Of a stretch of 64,000 nt of DNA, positions 1 to 9,005 are shown piece by piece (position 1 is the first letter of the stretch; each line of letters begins with the position of its first letter). The notes below the pieces were generated by a model. That model ran no database searches. It saw only the letters and a list, made by a program, of their open reading frames with translations, and was not told the origin of the DNA. The DNA comes from Streptomyces sp. M92 (GTDB lineage: Bacteria > Actinomycetota > Actinomycetes > Streptomycetales > Streptomycetaceae), in the NCBI RefSeq assembly GCF_028473745.1, contig NZ_CP101137.1, forward strand, positions 2,232,001 to 2,296,000. The letters run 5' to 3'. Made by a program: the position numbers and the translations under genes.

Positions 1-20
1 TGCCCTGGCGGCCCCGGTGG

Positions 21-60
21 ATCACGGGTTGGTAGCCGCCCATACCCGGTGGCCCGTGAT
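21..60 (-). terminator. Possible hairpin downstream of the NTF2-like gene
   Basis: ATCACGGG (21-28) and CCCGTGAT (53-60) pair perfectly across a 24-nt loop, just past the stop codon of the minus-strand gene that ends at 78. There is no clear U-run, and the next folate gene may be co-transcribed, so a terminator role is weak. Confidence 0.25.
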
Positions 61-77
61 TCCAACCACTTCCGGGA

Positions 78-614
78 TCAGGGTTCACCCGGACCGGTCA
101 GGGGTGGGTTTCCGGGGCCTTCGTCGTCCTCGTCCTCAGTTCCGGTCTCGGCGAGTACCGGGGAGGCGTGGTGCGACCAGAGCTTCCAGCCGGCGGGCGT
201 GCGCCGGTACGTGTTGGTGGCGACCACGAGCTGGCCGACGAGCGGGCCGAGCTCGTCGTCGCCCTCGGGTGCGGGGCCGCCGCTGAGGATGTTCTCGGTG
301 CAGGTCACCAGGGCGGTGTCGCCGGTCACGGAGACGTGCACGTCGGTGAGGAAGAACTGGATGTAGTCGGTGTTCGCCATGATCAGGGCGTAGGAGCGCA
401 GGACCTCGCCGCGGCCGGTGAGGACCGGCCAGCCGGGGTGTACGCAGGAGACCACGCCGGCGTCGGCCGGGTCGTGGTACGACTCGTCGACGCCCAGGTC
501 GGACGGAGTGAGCCAGGCCTCGGAGACCTTCTCGAAGTCGCCCTGTTCGAGTGCCTCGTAGAAGGCGGTGTTGGCCGCCTCGACCTGCTCGACGTCGATG
601 TGCGGGGCGTTCAC
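78..614 (-). CDS. NTF2/SnoaL-like protein, folate cluster
   Basis: A 178-residue protein with the look of the SnoaL/NTF2 cone fold: an N-terminal helical stretch (AANTAFYEALEQGDFEKVSEAW), then strands ending in a WKLWSHHASPVL segment typical of nuclear-transport-factor-2-like proteins. The tail after about residue 155 is acidic and Gly/Pro-rich. No catalytic residue can be assigned, so no reaction is proposed. The GTG start at 614 overlaps the folP stop in a GTGA tetranucleotide, which implies translational coupling with folP. In Streptomyces such a gene sits between folP and folB/folK, so a link to pterin synthesis is possible but is inferred only from position. Confidence 0.85.
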   Translation of the reverse strand: MNAPHIDVEQVEAANTAFYEALEQGDFEKVSEAWLTPSDLGVDESYHDPADAGVVSCVHPGWPVLTGRGEVLRSYALIMANTDYIQFFLTDVHVSVTGDTALVTCTENILSGGPAPEGDDELGPLVGQLVVATNTYRRTPAGWKLWSHHASPVLAETGTEDEDDEGPGNPPLTGPGEP

Positions 615-1474
615 CGGGCTCCCTCGACGGCGCGGGCGACGCGTACGGCGTCGGCGGTGGCGCGGACCTCGTGCACGCGTACGGCCCACGCGCCGGCGTG
701 TGCGGCGAGGGCGGAGACGGCGGCGGTGGCCGCGTCGCGCTCCCGCGCGGGGGGCGGAGCGGCGTCGGGGCCGGCCAGGACCCGGCCGAGGAAGCGCTTG
801 CGGGAGGCGGCGACGAGGAGGGGATGGCCGAGGGCGTGGAGGCGGTCGAGGTGGGCGAGGAGGACGAGGTCGTGCTCGGCGTCCTTGGAGAAGCCGAGAC
901 CGGGGTCGACGACGACGCGGTCGGGGGCGACGCCGCCGTCGAGGACGGCCTCCACGCGGGCGCGCAGTTCGTCGACGACCTCGGTGACGACGTCGGCGTA
1001 GGTGCCGCGGACGTTGCCGCCCTCCAGGAGGCCGCGCCAGTGCATGACGACGAAGGGGGCGCCGGCGTCGGCGACGACCGGGATCATGCGGGGGTCGGCG
1101 AGGCCGCCGCTGACGTCGTTGACCAGGGCGGCGCCGGCGGCGAGTGCCTGGGCGGCGACGGAGGCGCGCATGGTGTCGACGGAGATCGTGACGCCCTCGG
1201 AGGCCAGTCCGCGCACGACCGGGACGACGCGGCGGAGCTCTTCGTCCTCGTCGACGCGGGTGGCCCCGGGGCGGGTGGACTCGCCGCCGACGTCCACGAG
1301 GTCGGCGCCCTCGGCCACCAGGTCGAGGCCGTGCTTGATGGCTGCCGTGGTGTCGAAGAAGCGACCGCCGTCGGAGAAGGAGTCGGGGGTCACGTTGACG
1401 ACTCCCATGACCGCGCAGCGGTCCCATGCGGTCAGTCCCGCGAGGTGGTGGCGGTGGGCGGTCTGCTTGCTCAT
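611..1474 (-). CDS. folP: Dihydropteroate synthase
   Basis: Dihydropteroate synthase (about 287 residues) condenses p-aminobenzoate with the pterin pyrophosphate to give dihydropteroate; it is the sulfonamide target. All family signatures are visible: loop 1 GVVNVTPDSFSDGG, loop 2 VDVGGESTRPGA, the VNDVSGG segment, DPGLGFSKD and the phosphate-binding ASRKRF near the C-terminus. Start chosen at the ATG at 1474 (MSKQTAHRHH); the longer reading frame to 1507 adds an unlikely leader. It is followed, with a 4-base overlap, by the NTF2-like gene. The rest of the folate pathway should lie beyond the left edge of the window. Confidence 0.97.
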   Translation of the reverse strand: MSKQTAHRHHLAGLTAWDRCAVMGVVNVTPDSFSDGGRFFDTTAAIKHGLDLVAEGADLVDVGGESTRPGATRVDEDEELRRVVPVVRGLASEGVTISVDTMRASVAAQALAAGAALVNDVSGGLADPRMIPVVADAGAPFVVMHWRGLLEGGNVRGTYADVVTEVVDELRARVEAVLDGGVAPDRVVVDPGLGFSKDAEHDLVLLAHLDRLHALGHPLLVAASRKRFLGRVLAGPDAAPPPARERDAATAAVSALAAHAGAWAVRVHEVRATADAVRVARAVEGAR

Positions 1475-1500
1475 GTGTTCAGCGTAGGCCTCCGGCGGTG

Positions 1501-2249
1501 GGGCCACTTGGTTGCGGGTGCCTCCGGCGGTTGGGGGTGGGGTGTCTGCGGCGGCCCGTGCGGGATCGGTGGGTGGGGGTGGGGTGTCTGCGGCGGCCTG
1601 TGTGGGTTCGATGGGTGGGGGTGGGGGTGGGGGTGCGTGCGGTGCCGCTGCGGGTTCGGTGGGGGTGCGGGTAGCGCGGTGGGTTTGGTGGTGGGTCGGG
1701 GCCCGCGTCGGGGGTGTCCGTCCTCGGGACGGCGCGGAATCGGTCGGCTACGGGGGTGGACGGTGCGGACGCGCCAACCGCTGGGGGCGGACACCCTCCC
1801 CGGCACGTCCCCTTCCCGCCGTACGCGGCCGACCGCCCGCGCGGGGCGGCCAGCCGCCGGGCGGGCGCCGCGCCATCGTGCGCGGCTGCGGGCGGTGGGG
1901 CTACGCCGCCGGGCTGCGGGCCGCCGTCCCGCCCAGCTGCCGCAGCTGCGGGCAGTCGTGCCTCCCCCAGTGCGTGAACGGCCTGGGAGGTACCCCCAGG
2001 GCGATGGGGGTCCCCCCGCTCGAGCGAAGCCGAGAGTGGGGGAGGGTGGGCAGTGGGGGCACCTCCAGCTCATGGGGCACCTCCCGCGCGAACGAAGCCG
2101 AACGTGAGGGAGAAGCCGAGAGTGGGGGAGGCACCCCGGCAGTGCCGGGCCGCGACAGCCACCCCCGACGCCCCACCCCCGGCGCCCGCACCCGCGTCGG
2201 GTGACCTGCGAACCCCGGACCGCGGAGCCCTACGCCGCCCGCACCCCCC
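1501..2249. repeat. Dispersed intergenic repeat, copy A
   Basis: A 750-base stretch between folP and the mprF-like gene that matches the reverse complement of 22323-22917 (copy B) and 56050-56870 (copy C). Recognisable shared blocks are CTGGGAGGTACCCCCAGG, the TCGAGCGAAGCCGAG/GGGGGAG palindromic section near 2015-2045, AGCTGCCGCAGCTG near 1940, and a block at 1790-1910 around GGGGCGGCCAGCCGCC. The left third (1540-1670) is G-rich with three imperfect 42/48-base units. Long open frames on both strands here are compositional artefacts. The right end reaches into the last codons of the mprF-like gene. Confidence 0.85.
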
Positions 2250-4119
2250 GCTCCGACACGCCGTGCGGACACGGCCGCCGCGTCGGCGTACCCCGGCGCA
2301 GGAAACGCGGCGGGGTCAGTGTGACGAAGCCCTCGGCCTGCATCGCGGCGAAGCCGATGCGGGGGAGGTCGGCGGAACGGCGGTAGACGACGAAGCGCGG
2401 CTCCCAGCGGGGGCGGAACTTGGCGTTGAACTTGTACAGCGACTCGATCTGGAACCAGCGGGAGAGGAACACCAGCAGACCTCGCCAGGCACGGAGCACC
2501 GGACCCGCGCCGATCTTCTCGCCCCGTGCGAGCGCCGCGCGGAACATCGCGAAGTTCAGGGACACCCGGGCGATGCCCAGTTTCGGGGCGGCCTGGAGGG
2601 CGGCCACGATCAAAAGCTCGTTCATGCCGGGGTCGGCCGCGCGGTCGCGGCGCATGAGGTCGAGGGACGCCCCGTCCGTGCCCCACGGCACGAAGTGCAG
2701 GACCGCCTTGAGGTCGCCGAACTCGCCGGGCTCGGTGTCCTGCCGGTGGGCCGTCGCTATCAGGCAGTCGCCGTCGGAGGGGTCGCCGATGCGGCCGAGG
2801 GCCATGGAGAAGCCGCGCTCGGTGTCCGTGCCGCGCCAGGCGTCCGCGGCGCGGCGGACGCGGTCCAGTTCGGCGTCGGAGAGGTCAGCCGCGCGTCGTA
2901 CGCGGGTCTCGTAACCGGCGCGCTCGATGCGCTTGACCATCTGGCGTACGTTGCGCATCGCGCGGCCGGTGAGGGAGAAATTTGCCACGTCCACCACCGC
3001 CTCGTCGCCGAGTTCGAGGGCGTCGAGCCCGGTCTCGCGGGTCCAGACCTCGCCGCCGGTCTCGGAGCAGCCCATGACGGCCGGGGTCCAGGAGTGGGCG
3101 CGGGCCTCGTCCATGAAGCGCTCGATGGCGCCCGGCCACGCCTCCACGTCGCCGATCGGGTCGCCGCTGGCCAGCATCACACCGGAGACGACGCGGTAGG
3201 TGACGGCCGCCTTGCCGCTCGGGGAGAAGACGACCGCCTTGTCGCGGCGCAGCGCGAAGTGGCCGAGGGAGTCGCGGCCGCCGTGCCGGGCGAGGAGGGC
3301 GCGCAGGCGGGTCTCGTCGTCCTCGGTGAGGCGGGCCGCGGGGTGTTCGGGGCGGAGGGCCAGGTAGATGGTGGTGACGGCGGTCAGCAGGCCGAGGGCG
3401 CCCAGGGAGAAGGCCACCGTCCAGGAGGTGGTGCCCCGGTAGTCGACCGGGCCCTCGACGCCGAACAGGCCGTACAGCACGTGGGTGATGCGGTCGGCCA
3501 GACTCGGGTCGCCGATCACGCGGTGCGGGTGGGCGCTGACGACGAGCAGGCCGAGGATCACGGAACCGGCGGACATGAGGACGAAGTTGGCCAGCGCCCG
3601 CCAGCGGCTGCGGGGGTCGGGGAGCGCCGAGAACTGGTCGCGGTGGCGCAGGAGAGGGGCGAGCAGAGCGAGGGAGATGAGTACGCCGAGGAGGGAGTGG
3701 CGGTAGCCGAACTGGGCGACGGCGCCGAGGGGGAGCAGCGCCACGGCCGCTCGCCACGCCCGGCGCTTGCGGCGCTTGAGGCCGTGGGCGAGCAGGAGGA
3801 GCAGGACGCCGGCGCTGAGGGAGAGGGCCGCGGCGAAGGGGCCGAAGGAGCCGGGGAGGACCTCGGCGAGGGCGTGCACGCGGCTGTGCCGGAAGCGGGG
3901 GAAGACGCCGGCGGCGATGTCCAGGAGGCCCACGAGTGCGCACGCGCGGCCGACGAGGAGGGGGACGTTCTCCGGGCGGGGGCCGCGCAGTACTCGTCGT
4001 GGGCCGGTGGACTCGACCGGAACCCTGCCCGACATTTCCTCATCTGTCCTGACAGACATCGCACCTGTGGTTCTGCGAGAGAGAGTGGATCCGGGCCTGT
4101 TTCGGGCATCCGGCGACAT
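2230..4119 (-). CDS. MprF-like phosphatidylglycerol lysyltransferase / aminoacyl-lipid synthase
   Basis: A two-part membrane protein of about 629 residues. The N-terminal half has about six hydrophobic spans (for example LLVGRACALVGLLDIAAG, AALSLSAGVLLLLLAHG, LLGVLISLALLAPLL, NFVLMSAGSVILGLLVVSA). The C-terminal half is the DUF2156 tandem-GNAT aminoacyltransferase domain, with VVFSPSGKAAVTYRVV, MRNVRQMVKRIERAGY, a GMNELL motif and LYKFNAKFRPRWEPR near the end. The family transfers an amino acid from aminoacyl-tRNA to a membrane lipid, lowering surface charge. Start chosen at 4119 because an AGAGGG lies 4 nt upstream; 4158, 4059 and 4035 are alternatives. It is divergent from a membrane hydrolase. 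Which amino acid and lipid are used cannot be read from sequence. Confidence 0.85.
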   Translation of the reverse strand: MSPDARNRPGSTLSRRTTGAMSVRTDEEMSGRVPVESTGPRRVLRGPRPENVPLLVGRACALVGLLDIAAGVFPRFRHSRVHALAEVLPGSFGPFAAALSLSAGVLLLLLAHGLKRRKRRAWRAAVALLPLGAVAQFGYRHSLLGVLISLALLAPLLRHRDQFSALPDPRSRWRALANFVLMSAGSVILGLLVVSAHPHRVIGDPSLADRITHVLYGLFGVEGPVDYRGTTSWTVAFSLGALGLLTAVTTIYLALRPEHPAARLTEDDETRLRALLARHGGRDSLGHFALRRDKAVVFSPSGKAAVTYRVVSGVMLASGDPIGDVEAWPGAIERFMDEARAHSWTPAVMGCSETGGEVWTRETGLDALELGDEAVVDVANFSLTGRAMRNVRQMVKRIERAGYETRVRRAADLSDAELDRVRRAADAWRGTDTERGFSMALGRIGDPSDGDCLIATAHRQDTEPGEFGDLKAVLHFVPWGTDGASLDLMRRDRAADPGMNELLIVAALQAAPKLGIARVSLNFAMFRAALARGEKIGAGPVLRAWRGLLVFLSRWFQIESLYKFNAKFRPRWEPRFVVYRRSADLPRIGFAAMQAEGFVTLTPPRFLRRGTPTRRPCPHGVSERGVRAA

Positions 4120-4205
4120 TGCGCCCTCTAGGACGGTGTCTCGGGTGGAGAGGTTCACTCCGCCTGTCGGAAAGCCCCTTGGAAAGCACAGGCAGGTAGC
4201 AACGC

Positions 4206-5330
4206 ATGGGTCTCACGAGCGACAAGGTGCTGGCGCTGGCGGTGGTGTCAGGCGTGCTGCTGTTCGCCGGCACGGTGTGGTGGTGGCCACGGCTGGGGCG
4301 GCGGAGTGTACGGGCCGTGCTGGGGCGGGTGGGGCTGCTGCTGGGCACTCAGGTGGCGGTGTTCGCGGCGGTGGGGCTGGCCGCCAACCAGGCCTTCGGG
4401 TTCTACGGGAGCTGGGCCGACCTGTTCGGGCGGGTGGACGGTCAGGGTGTGGTCGTGGACCACTCGGCGGATGGGAGCGGTCCGGTGCGGGTCGTGGGTG
4501 AACGGCGGGTGACGCCGGCGGGCGGGGGACGGCCGGAGGTTGCCGGGCAGGTGCAGGAGATACGGATCGTGGGCCGTACGACGCGGATCGCGTCGCCCGC
4601 GTACGTGTATCTGCCGCCCGAGTACTTCCAGGCACGGCACCGTGCGCGTACCTTTCCCGCCGCCGTCGTACTGACCGGCTATCCGGGGACCGCCTCGGCA
4701 CTGGTGGACAAGCTCCGTTATCCGCGCACGGCGTTCGATCTGGTCAAGGCGGGGCGGATGCGGCCGATGATTCTGGTGATGCTGCGGCCCACCGTGGCGC
4801 CGCCGCGCGACACCGAGTGTGTGGACGTGCCGGGCGGCCCGCAGACGGAGTCCTTCTTCGCCAAGGACCTTCCCGAGGCCGTGAGCGCGCACTATCGCGT
4901 CGGCAAAGGGCGGGGGAGTTGGGGTGTCGTCGGCAACTCGACCGGAGGCTACTGCGCTCTGAAGCTCGCCATGCACCACCCCGAGGTGTTCGGGGCGGGG
5001 GCCGGACTGTCCGCCTACTACGACGCGCCCAGCGATCCCACCACGGGCGATCTCTTCCAGGGAGATCAGCGCGTCGAGAATCGGGCCAGTCTGTGGTGGT
5101 GCGTCAAGAACCTTCCGGCACCGGACACGTCATTGCTCGTCAGCAGTAGCCGGTCCGGTGAGACGAACTACAAGGACACGGTGAAGTTCATCGGTCTGGT
5201 GAAGGAACGGAAGCCGACGCGGATCTCGTCGATCATCCTGGAAAGCGGCGGGCACAACTTCAATACCTGGCGGCGCGAGATTCCCGCGACGCTGGAGTGG
5301 CTGAGCGGGCGGGTCGGCGGGCGGTCCTGA
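4206..5330 (+). CDS. Membrane-anchored alpha/beta hydrolase (putative esterase)
   Basis: A 374-residue protein with two N-terminal membrane spans (about residues 8-27 and 38-60) followed by an extracytoplasmic alpha/beta-hydrolase domain of the esterase-D/antigen-85 type. The nucleophile elbow is VVGNSTGGYCALKLA (Ser in GNSTG) and the likely catalytic His is in ESGGHNFNTW near the end. The start at 4206 follows a CAGGTAG about 6 nt upstream. It is divergent from the MprF-like synthase with under 90 bases between starts. In corynebacteria an aminoacyl-lipid synthase gene lies beside an alpha/beta hydrolase that removes the amino acid, so a deacylating partner role is plausible here; that is inference. 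Confidence 0.85.
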   Translation: MGLTSDKVLALAVVSGVLLFAGTVWWWPRLGRRSVRAVLGRVGLLLGTQVAVFAAVGLAANQAFGFYGSWADLFGRVDGQGVVVDHSADGSGPVRVVGERRVTPAGGGRPEVAGQVQEIRIVGRTTRIASPAYVYLPPEYFQARHRARTFPAAVVLTGYPGTASALVDKLRYPRTAFDLVKAGRMRPMILVMLRPTVAPPRDTECVDVPGGPQTESFFAKDLPEAVSAHYRVGKGRGSWGVVGNSTGGYCALKLAMHHPEVFGAGAGLSAYYDAPSDPTTGDLFQGDQRVENRASLWWCVKNLPAPDTSLLVSSSRSGETNYKDTVKFIGLVKERKPTRISSIILESGGHNFNTWRREIPATLEWLSGRVGGRS

Positions 5331-5459
5331 AATGATCTTGAGGTAATTCGGGCGTCGGCGGCCTTGTGGAATGCCGGTGGCGTGTGAACACCTTCGAGAT
5401 GACTGTGTTTTTGCGGGGCGGGGCGCCAAGATTCGCCTACGCGCGGTAAGTTTCTGGCC

Positions 5460-6737
5460 ATGCCACGTGGACGTCACCGCCATTCCCCGCCCCTGCACAG
5501 GCTGCTTCCGCCGTCGGCGATCGCAGGCGTCTCCGTCGTCTGCGCCTTCGGTCCCTGGGTGTTCAGCGAAGCGACGGTCCTGCGCGCCCTGGCCGCGGCC
5601 GCCGCGGTGACGGCCGTCGTGGGCGCGGTCGTCATGCGGCACTGGGACGCCCAGGCGGGCAAGCGGGTCGCCGACCTCACGCGCGCGCGGGCGAGCGACG
5701 AGTGGCGCTACGAGGAACGGGTCGCCGAACTGGAGTCCGACCTGGAGGAGTCGCGCGAACTGCGTCAGAAGCTGGAGCACCGGCTGCGGGCCAAGCGCAC
5801 CGAACTGGCGGGGCTGCGCAACGAGCACGCCTCCCTGCTGCGGCGTTACGCCACCGCCGAGACCGAGCGGGCCAGCGCCCTGGAGGGCCGTCGGCTGCTG
5901 GAGATAGAGGCCGTGCCGCAGGCGCCCGCGCTGCCGGCCGCCCGCCCGGCACCGGACGAGGCTCCGGCGGCCGAAGAGGTGGCGGCCGAAGAGGTGGCGG
6001 CCGAAGAGGTGGCGGCTGAGGAGGCGGCGGTCGAGGACACGGTGACTGACTCGGCCGACGGGGAAGTTCCCGCCGTCTTCTCTCCCGAGGGCTCCCGGCT
6101 GTTCCTGCGGGCGAACGCGGCACTGGCCCGCTTCGCCGGGGACGCGCCCGCCGGCCACCGCGACTCCGGTCACCGCGACTCCGGTCACCGCGACTCCGGC
6201 GACGGCGACTCCGGCGACTCCCGTGGCGGCGGAGGCGATGACGGGAACGGCGGCGGGCAGCGCGCGTCGGCGGACGGCACCGCGCGGGAGGACGAGGCGC
6301 AGGGGCAGCCCGAGGCGGCCGGCGGACACGAGCGCACCGCCGCCGCCTCCCCCACGGACCGGCCCGACGAGCGGCCCGCGCAACCCACCGCGCCCACCGG
6401 GCAGGCCACCGGTCACTACACGGTGCCGGCCGCGGTGGCGGTCGTACCGTCGGCCCCGGCGCGGCGCCCCCTGGTCGAGGGCGGCTTCGACTTCTTCGGC
6501 ACCAAGGAGGGCCAGGACGGCAGGTCGTCGTCGCCCGAGGCCCTGGAGACCGTCCAGAACGAGGACCTCGCCGACGTGGTCGGCCAGGAGGCCCTCGCCC
6601 TGCACAAGGCGGAGAAGGAGGCGGGCTTCAAGCCGGCCGGCGAGGAGTCCCGGGGCGTGGGCCAGGTGATCGACCTGACCGCCCACGACGAGACGGAGCA
6701 GATCGACGTGCAGGGGCTGCGCAGCGCCGTGTCCTGA
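5460..6737 (+). CDS. Membrane-anchored coiled-coil protein with internal repeats, unknown function
   Basis: Not a family I recognise. Of 425 residues, about 20-60 form one or two hydrophobic spans (IAGVSVVCAFGPWVF, ALAAAAAVTAVVGAVV), 70-150 form a charged coiled coil (ELESDLEESRELRQKLEHR), and the remainder is a disordered acidic tail. The tail has three tandem copies of AAEEV (bases about 5968-6020) and three of GHRDS (about 6150-6200), both encoded by near-perfect DNA repeats that could vary in number. The last 60 residues (GGFDFFGTKEG through EQIDVQGLRSAVS) are less biased and may be the functional end. No Shine-Dalgarno; a TAAGTT box ends 7 nt before the ATG, suggesting a leaderless mRNA. 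Confidence 0.8.
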   Translation: MPRGRHRHSPPLHRLLPPSAIAGVSVVCAFGPWVFSEATVLRALAAAAAVTAVVGAVVMRHWDAQAGKRVADLTRARASDEWRYEERVAELESDLEESRELRQKLEHRLRAKRTELAGLRNEHASLLRRYATAETERASALEGRRLLEIEAVPQAPALPAARPAPDEAPAAEEVAAEEVAAEEVAAEEAAVEDTVTDSADGEVPAVFSPEGSRLFLRANAALARFAGDAPAGHRDSGHRDSGHRDSGDGDSGDSRGGGGDDGNGGGQRASADGTAREDEAQGQPEAAGGHERTAAASPTDRPDERPAQPTAPTGQATGHYTVPAAVAVVPSAPARRPLVEGGFDFFGTKEGQDGRSSSPEALETVQNEDLADVVGQEALALHKAEKEAGFKPAGEESRGVGQVIDLTAHDETEQIDVQGLRSAVS

Positions 6738-6779
6738 CCGGGAGGGAGTGGGGCAGGGCAGCAGGGCAGGGCGGGGCTC

Positions 6780-8456
6780 TCAGGCCATCCACCGGTCCGG
6801 CAGCGCGTCCCGGCGGCCGGTCCGGGAGTGTTCCGCCTGGGCCCGCAGGAGTTCCACCGCCTCGCCGGCGTCGCGCAGGCGCGCGGTCACGGTCTTGTTC
6901 GCCCCCGTGTCCACCCGTACGTCGGCCAGCCGCAGCGCCCGCTGCCACGGCCCCTGGGTGCGGCGGACGCTCTGCACCTTGGCGTGCGGCACCAGGGCCA
7001 GGCTGCGGCGCAGCAGCCCGTACCGGGCGGCGAAGACCGTGTCGGTGACCACGAGCCCGTAGCCCCGCCACCACAGCGGACGGCAGCGCGCGGCCCGGCT
7101 TGGCGGGCGCGACAGCTCCGGGCCGGCCGGCACGGTCACCCCGGGCAGCACGCGCGCCACGACCGACTCCGCGAGCTCGCGCGGGGCGACCGGCAGCAGT
7201 ACGGAGTTCGACGACCCGGCCACGTCCAGCTCCACCCGCACCCAGCCCCGCCGCCGCCACAGCAGCGGCTCCACGATCCGCACGGTCTGCACCCGGCCCG
7301 GCGGCACCGTCTCGTGCGCGCGGTCCAGCAGCCCGTGGTCGAGGCGGAGCCCGTCCGGGGACTCGGCCACCGTCCAGTCGTACTCCCCGACGAACCGGCC
7401 CGCGCTGCTCGCGCCCGCGGCGCCCAGCAGCGGCAGGGCGGTCGCCAGGACCGTCCACAGGTTGTGGGTGGCGAGCCACAGGAGGGTGGGTACGACGACG
7501 GCGGCGATCAGCGTGCCCCAGGTGGCGCCGGTCAGCAGCAGCGAAACGGCCAGCACGCGCGGTGGTACGCGCAGGAGTTGCCGCGAGGGTGCCTCGCCGA
7601 CCTCGTGGGCGGTCTCGGGTGCGAGGCCGGCGGCGCGGGCGAGCAGTTCGGCCCGCAGGGCGCGGGCCTCGCCGGCGCCCAGGAAGGCCAGTTCGTCCTT
7701 CTTGCCGGTGCCTATGACGTCGAGTTTGAGTTTGGCGACCCCCGCGACGCGGGCGAGGAGGGGCTGGGTGACGTCGATGGCCTGGACGCGTTCGAGCCGG
7801 ATGTGGGCGGTACGCCGGAAGAGCAGCCCGGTGCGGATGCGCAGCTCCGTGTCGGTCACCGCGTAGTGGGTGAACCACCAGGTCAAAAAGCCGTACAGGG
7901 CGGCGGCCGGGATCAGTACGGCGAGACCGATCAGCAGGTGGGTCGTGGTCAGCCGGGTCAGCTGGCGCTGCGCCTGGTCGGGGTCGTGCACGGCCCACCC
8001 GACCAGCACGGCCACCGGCGCCCACGCCCGCCGCAGTGGCGTGACGGGGTGCAACCGGCGCTCGGTGGTTCCGCCTCCCGGGGCAGCGGGGTCCGTGCCG
8101 GATTCCTTCGGTGCGGGCAGCGTGGGGCTGCTCGTGCCGGTCTCTTCCGTCCCGGGCGGCGCGGAACCCGTGCCGGGCAACTCCGGTGCGGGTGCTGCCG
8201 GGCCCGCGCCGGCCGCCTCCGTCGTGGGCGCGGCGGGGCGCGGGGCGGAGTTCTGCGTCCCTGGCGGGGCGGGGCGCCGACGGGGTTCCCCCGGACCCGG
8301 TGGGGCGGGGCGCGGACCGGGGCCGTCCGCCTCGGGTGCCGCCGCCGGACCCGTGTCGGCCGTTCCCGGTGCGGGGGGCGCGGGGCGCCTGCGGGGGGCC
8401 TCCGTCCCCGGCGTCACCGGGTCCCGGCCCGTCTCCTCCTCGCCGGGCGTCGTCAC
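6780..8456 (-). CDS. Bacterial PH-domain membrane protein (YdbT-like)
   Basis: A 558-residue protein with a disordered Pro/Glu/Ala-rich leader of about 130 residues, then repeated bacterial pleckstrin-homology-like (DUF304, bPH2) domains alternating with paired membrane spans. DUF304 hallmarks visible: [35 protein letters not shown] and, further on, [36 protein letters not shown]. Membrane pairs include [19 protein letters not shown] and [21 protein letters not shown]. The family resembles B. subtilis YdbS/YdbT. Its ATG overlaps the stop of the upstream, smaller PH-domain gene (ATGA), so the two are coupled and probably form a complex. The function is membrane-associated but otherwise unassigned. 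Confidence 0.88.
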   Translation of the reverse strand: MTTPGEEETGRDPVTPGTEAPRRRPAPPAPGTADTGPAAAPEADGPGPRPAPPGPGEPRRRPAPPGTQNSAPRPAAPTTEAAGAGPAAPAPELPGTGSAPPGTEETGTSSPTLPAPKESGTDPAAPGGGTTERRLHPVTPLRRAWAPVAVLVGWAVHDPDQAQRQLTRLTTTHLLIGLAVLIPAAALYGFLTWWFTHYAVTDTELRIRTGLLFRRTAHIRLERVQAIDVTQPLLARVAGVAKLKLDVIGTGKKDELAFLGAGEARALRAELLARAAGLAPETAHEVGEAPSRQLLRVPPRVLAVSLLLTGATWGTLIAAVVVPTLLWLATHNLWTVLATALPLLGAAGASSAGRFVGEYDWTVAESPDGLRLDHGLLDRAHETVPPGRVQTVRIVEPLLWRRRGWVRVELDVAGSSNSVLLPVAPRELAESVVARVLPGVTVPAGPELSRPPSRAARCRPLWWRGYGLVVTDTVFAARYGLLRRSLALVPHAKVQSVRRTQGPWQRALRLADVRVDTGANKTVTARLRDAGEAVELLRAQAEHSRTGRRDALPDRWMA

Positions 8457-8974
8457 AGCCCCGCCGATCGGGCCTCGCCCAGCTCGGTGAGCCGGTCGCG
8501 GAGCCGTTCCGCCTCGGCCGGGTCAAGGCCCGGGATGGTCGCGTCGGTCGCGGCGGCGGCCGTGTGCAGCTGGACGCTGGCCAGGCCGAAATGGCGCTCG
8601 ACGGGACCGGACGTCACCTCGACCAGCTGCATGCGCCCGTACGGGACGACGGTCTCCTCCCGCCACAGCACACCCCGGCTGATCAGCAGGTCGTCGGAGC
8701 GCTCGGCGTACCGCCAGGAACGCCAGTTGCGCTCCAGCATCACCCAGCCCCACACCGCCAAAGCCGGCGGCAGCAGTGCGAGGAACGCCCAGGCCGGTTC
8801 CAGGAACAGGCCCGGCAGCAGGCCCGCGGCGAGGGTGAGCAGCCCCAGCCACACCACCAGCAGCAGGCGTCGCATGCGCAGCAGTCCCGGCGGCAGGCCG
8901 GTCCACACCGGCTCCTCCCGCGTGGCCCTCGCCGTCCCCGCCGCGCCCGTGTCGTCAGGGCTCCCCGTCTCCAT
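8453..8974 (-). CDS. Bacterial PH-domain membrane protein (YdbS-like)
   Basis: A 173-residue protein with two adjacent membrane spans ([20 protein letters not shown] and [16 protein letters not shown]) followed by one DUF304/bPH2 domain, [28 protein letters not shown]. The start at 8974 ([10 protein letters not shown]) is preferred over the long upstream frame because a TACGCT box ends 6 nt before it, consistent with a leaderless transcript, and because the longer frame would run into divergent nuoD. It is the first gene of a two-gene unit with the larger PH-domain protein, mirroring the ydbS-ydbT pairing of Bacillus. Confidence 0.88.
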   Translation of the reverse strand: METGSPDDTGAAGTARATREEPVWTGLPPGLLRMRRLLLVVWLGLLTLAAGLLPGLFLEPAWAFLALLPPALAVWGWVMLERNWRSWRYAERSDDLLISRGVLWREETVVPYGRMQLVEVTSGPVERHFGLASVQLHTAAAATDATIPGLDPAEAERLRDRLTELGEARSAGL

Positions 8975-9005
8975 GGGGCCAGCGTACGTAGGGGAGACTG
9001 TGTGC

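Noticed and set aside
1471..2204. Several 200-260-residue frames in the folP-mprF gap
   Set aside because: They translate the dispersed repeat; the same peptides recur at copies B and C with frameshifts between them, and none has a ribosome site or family match.
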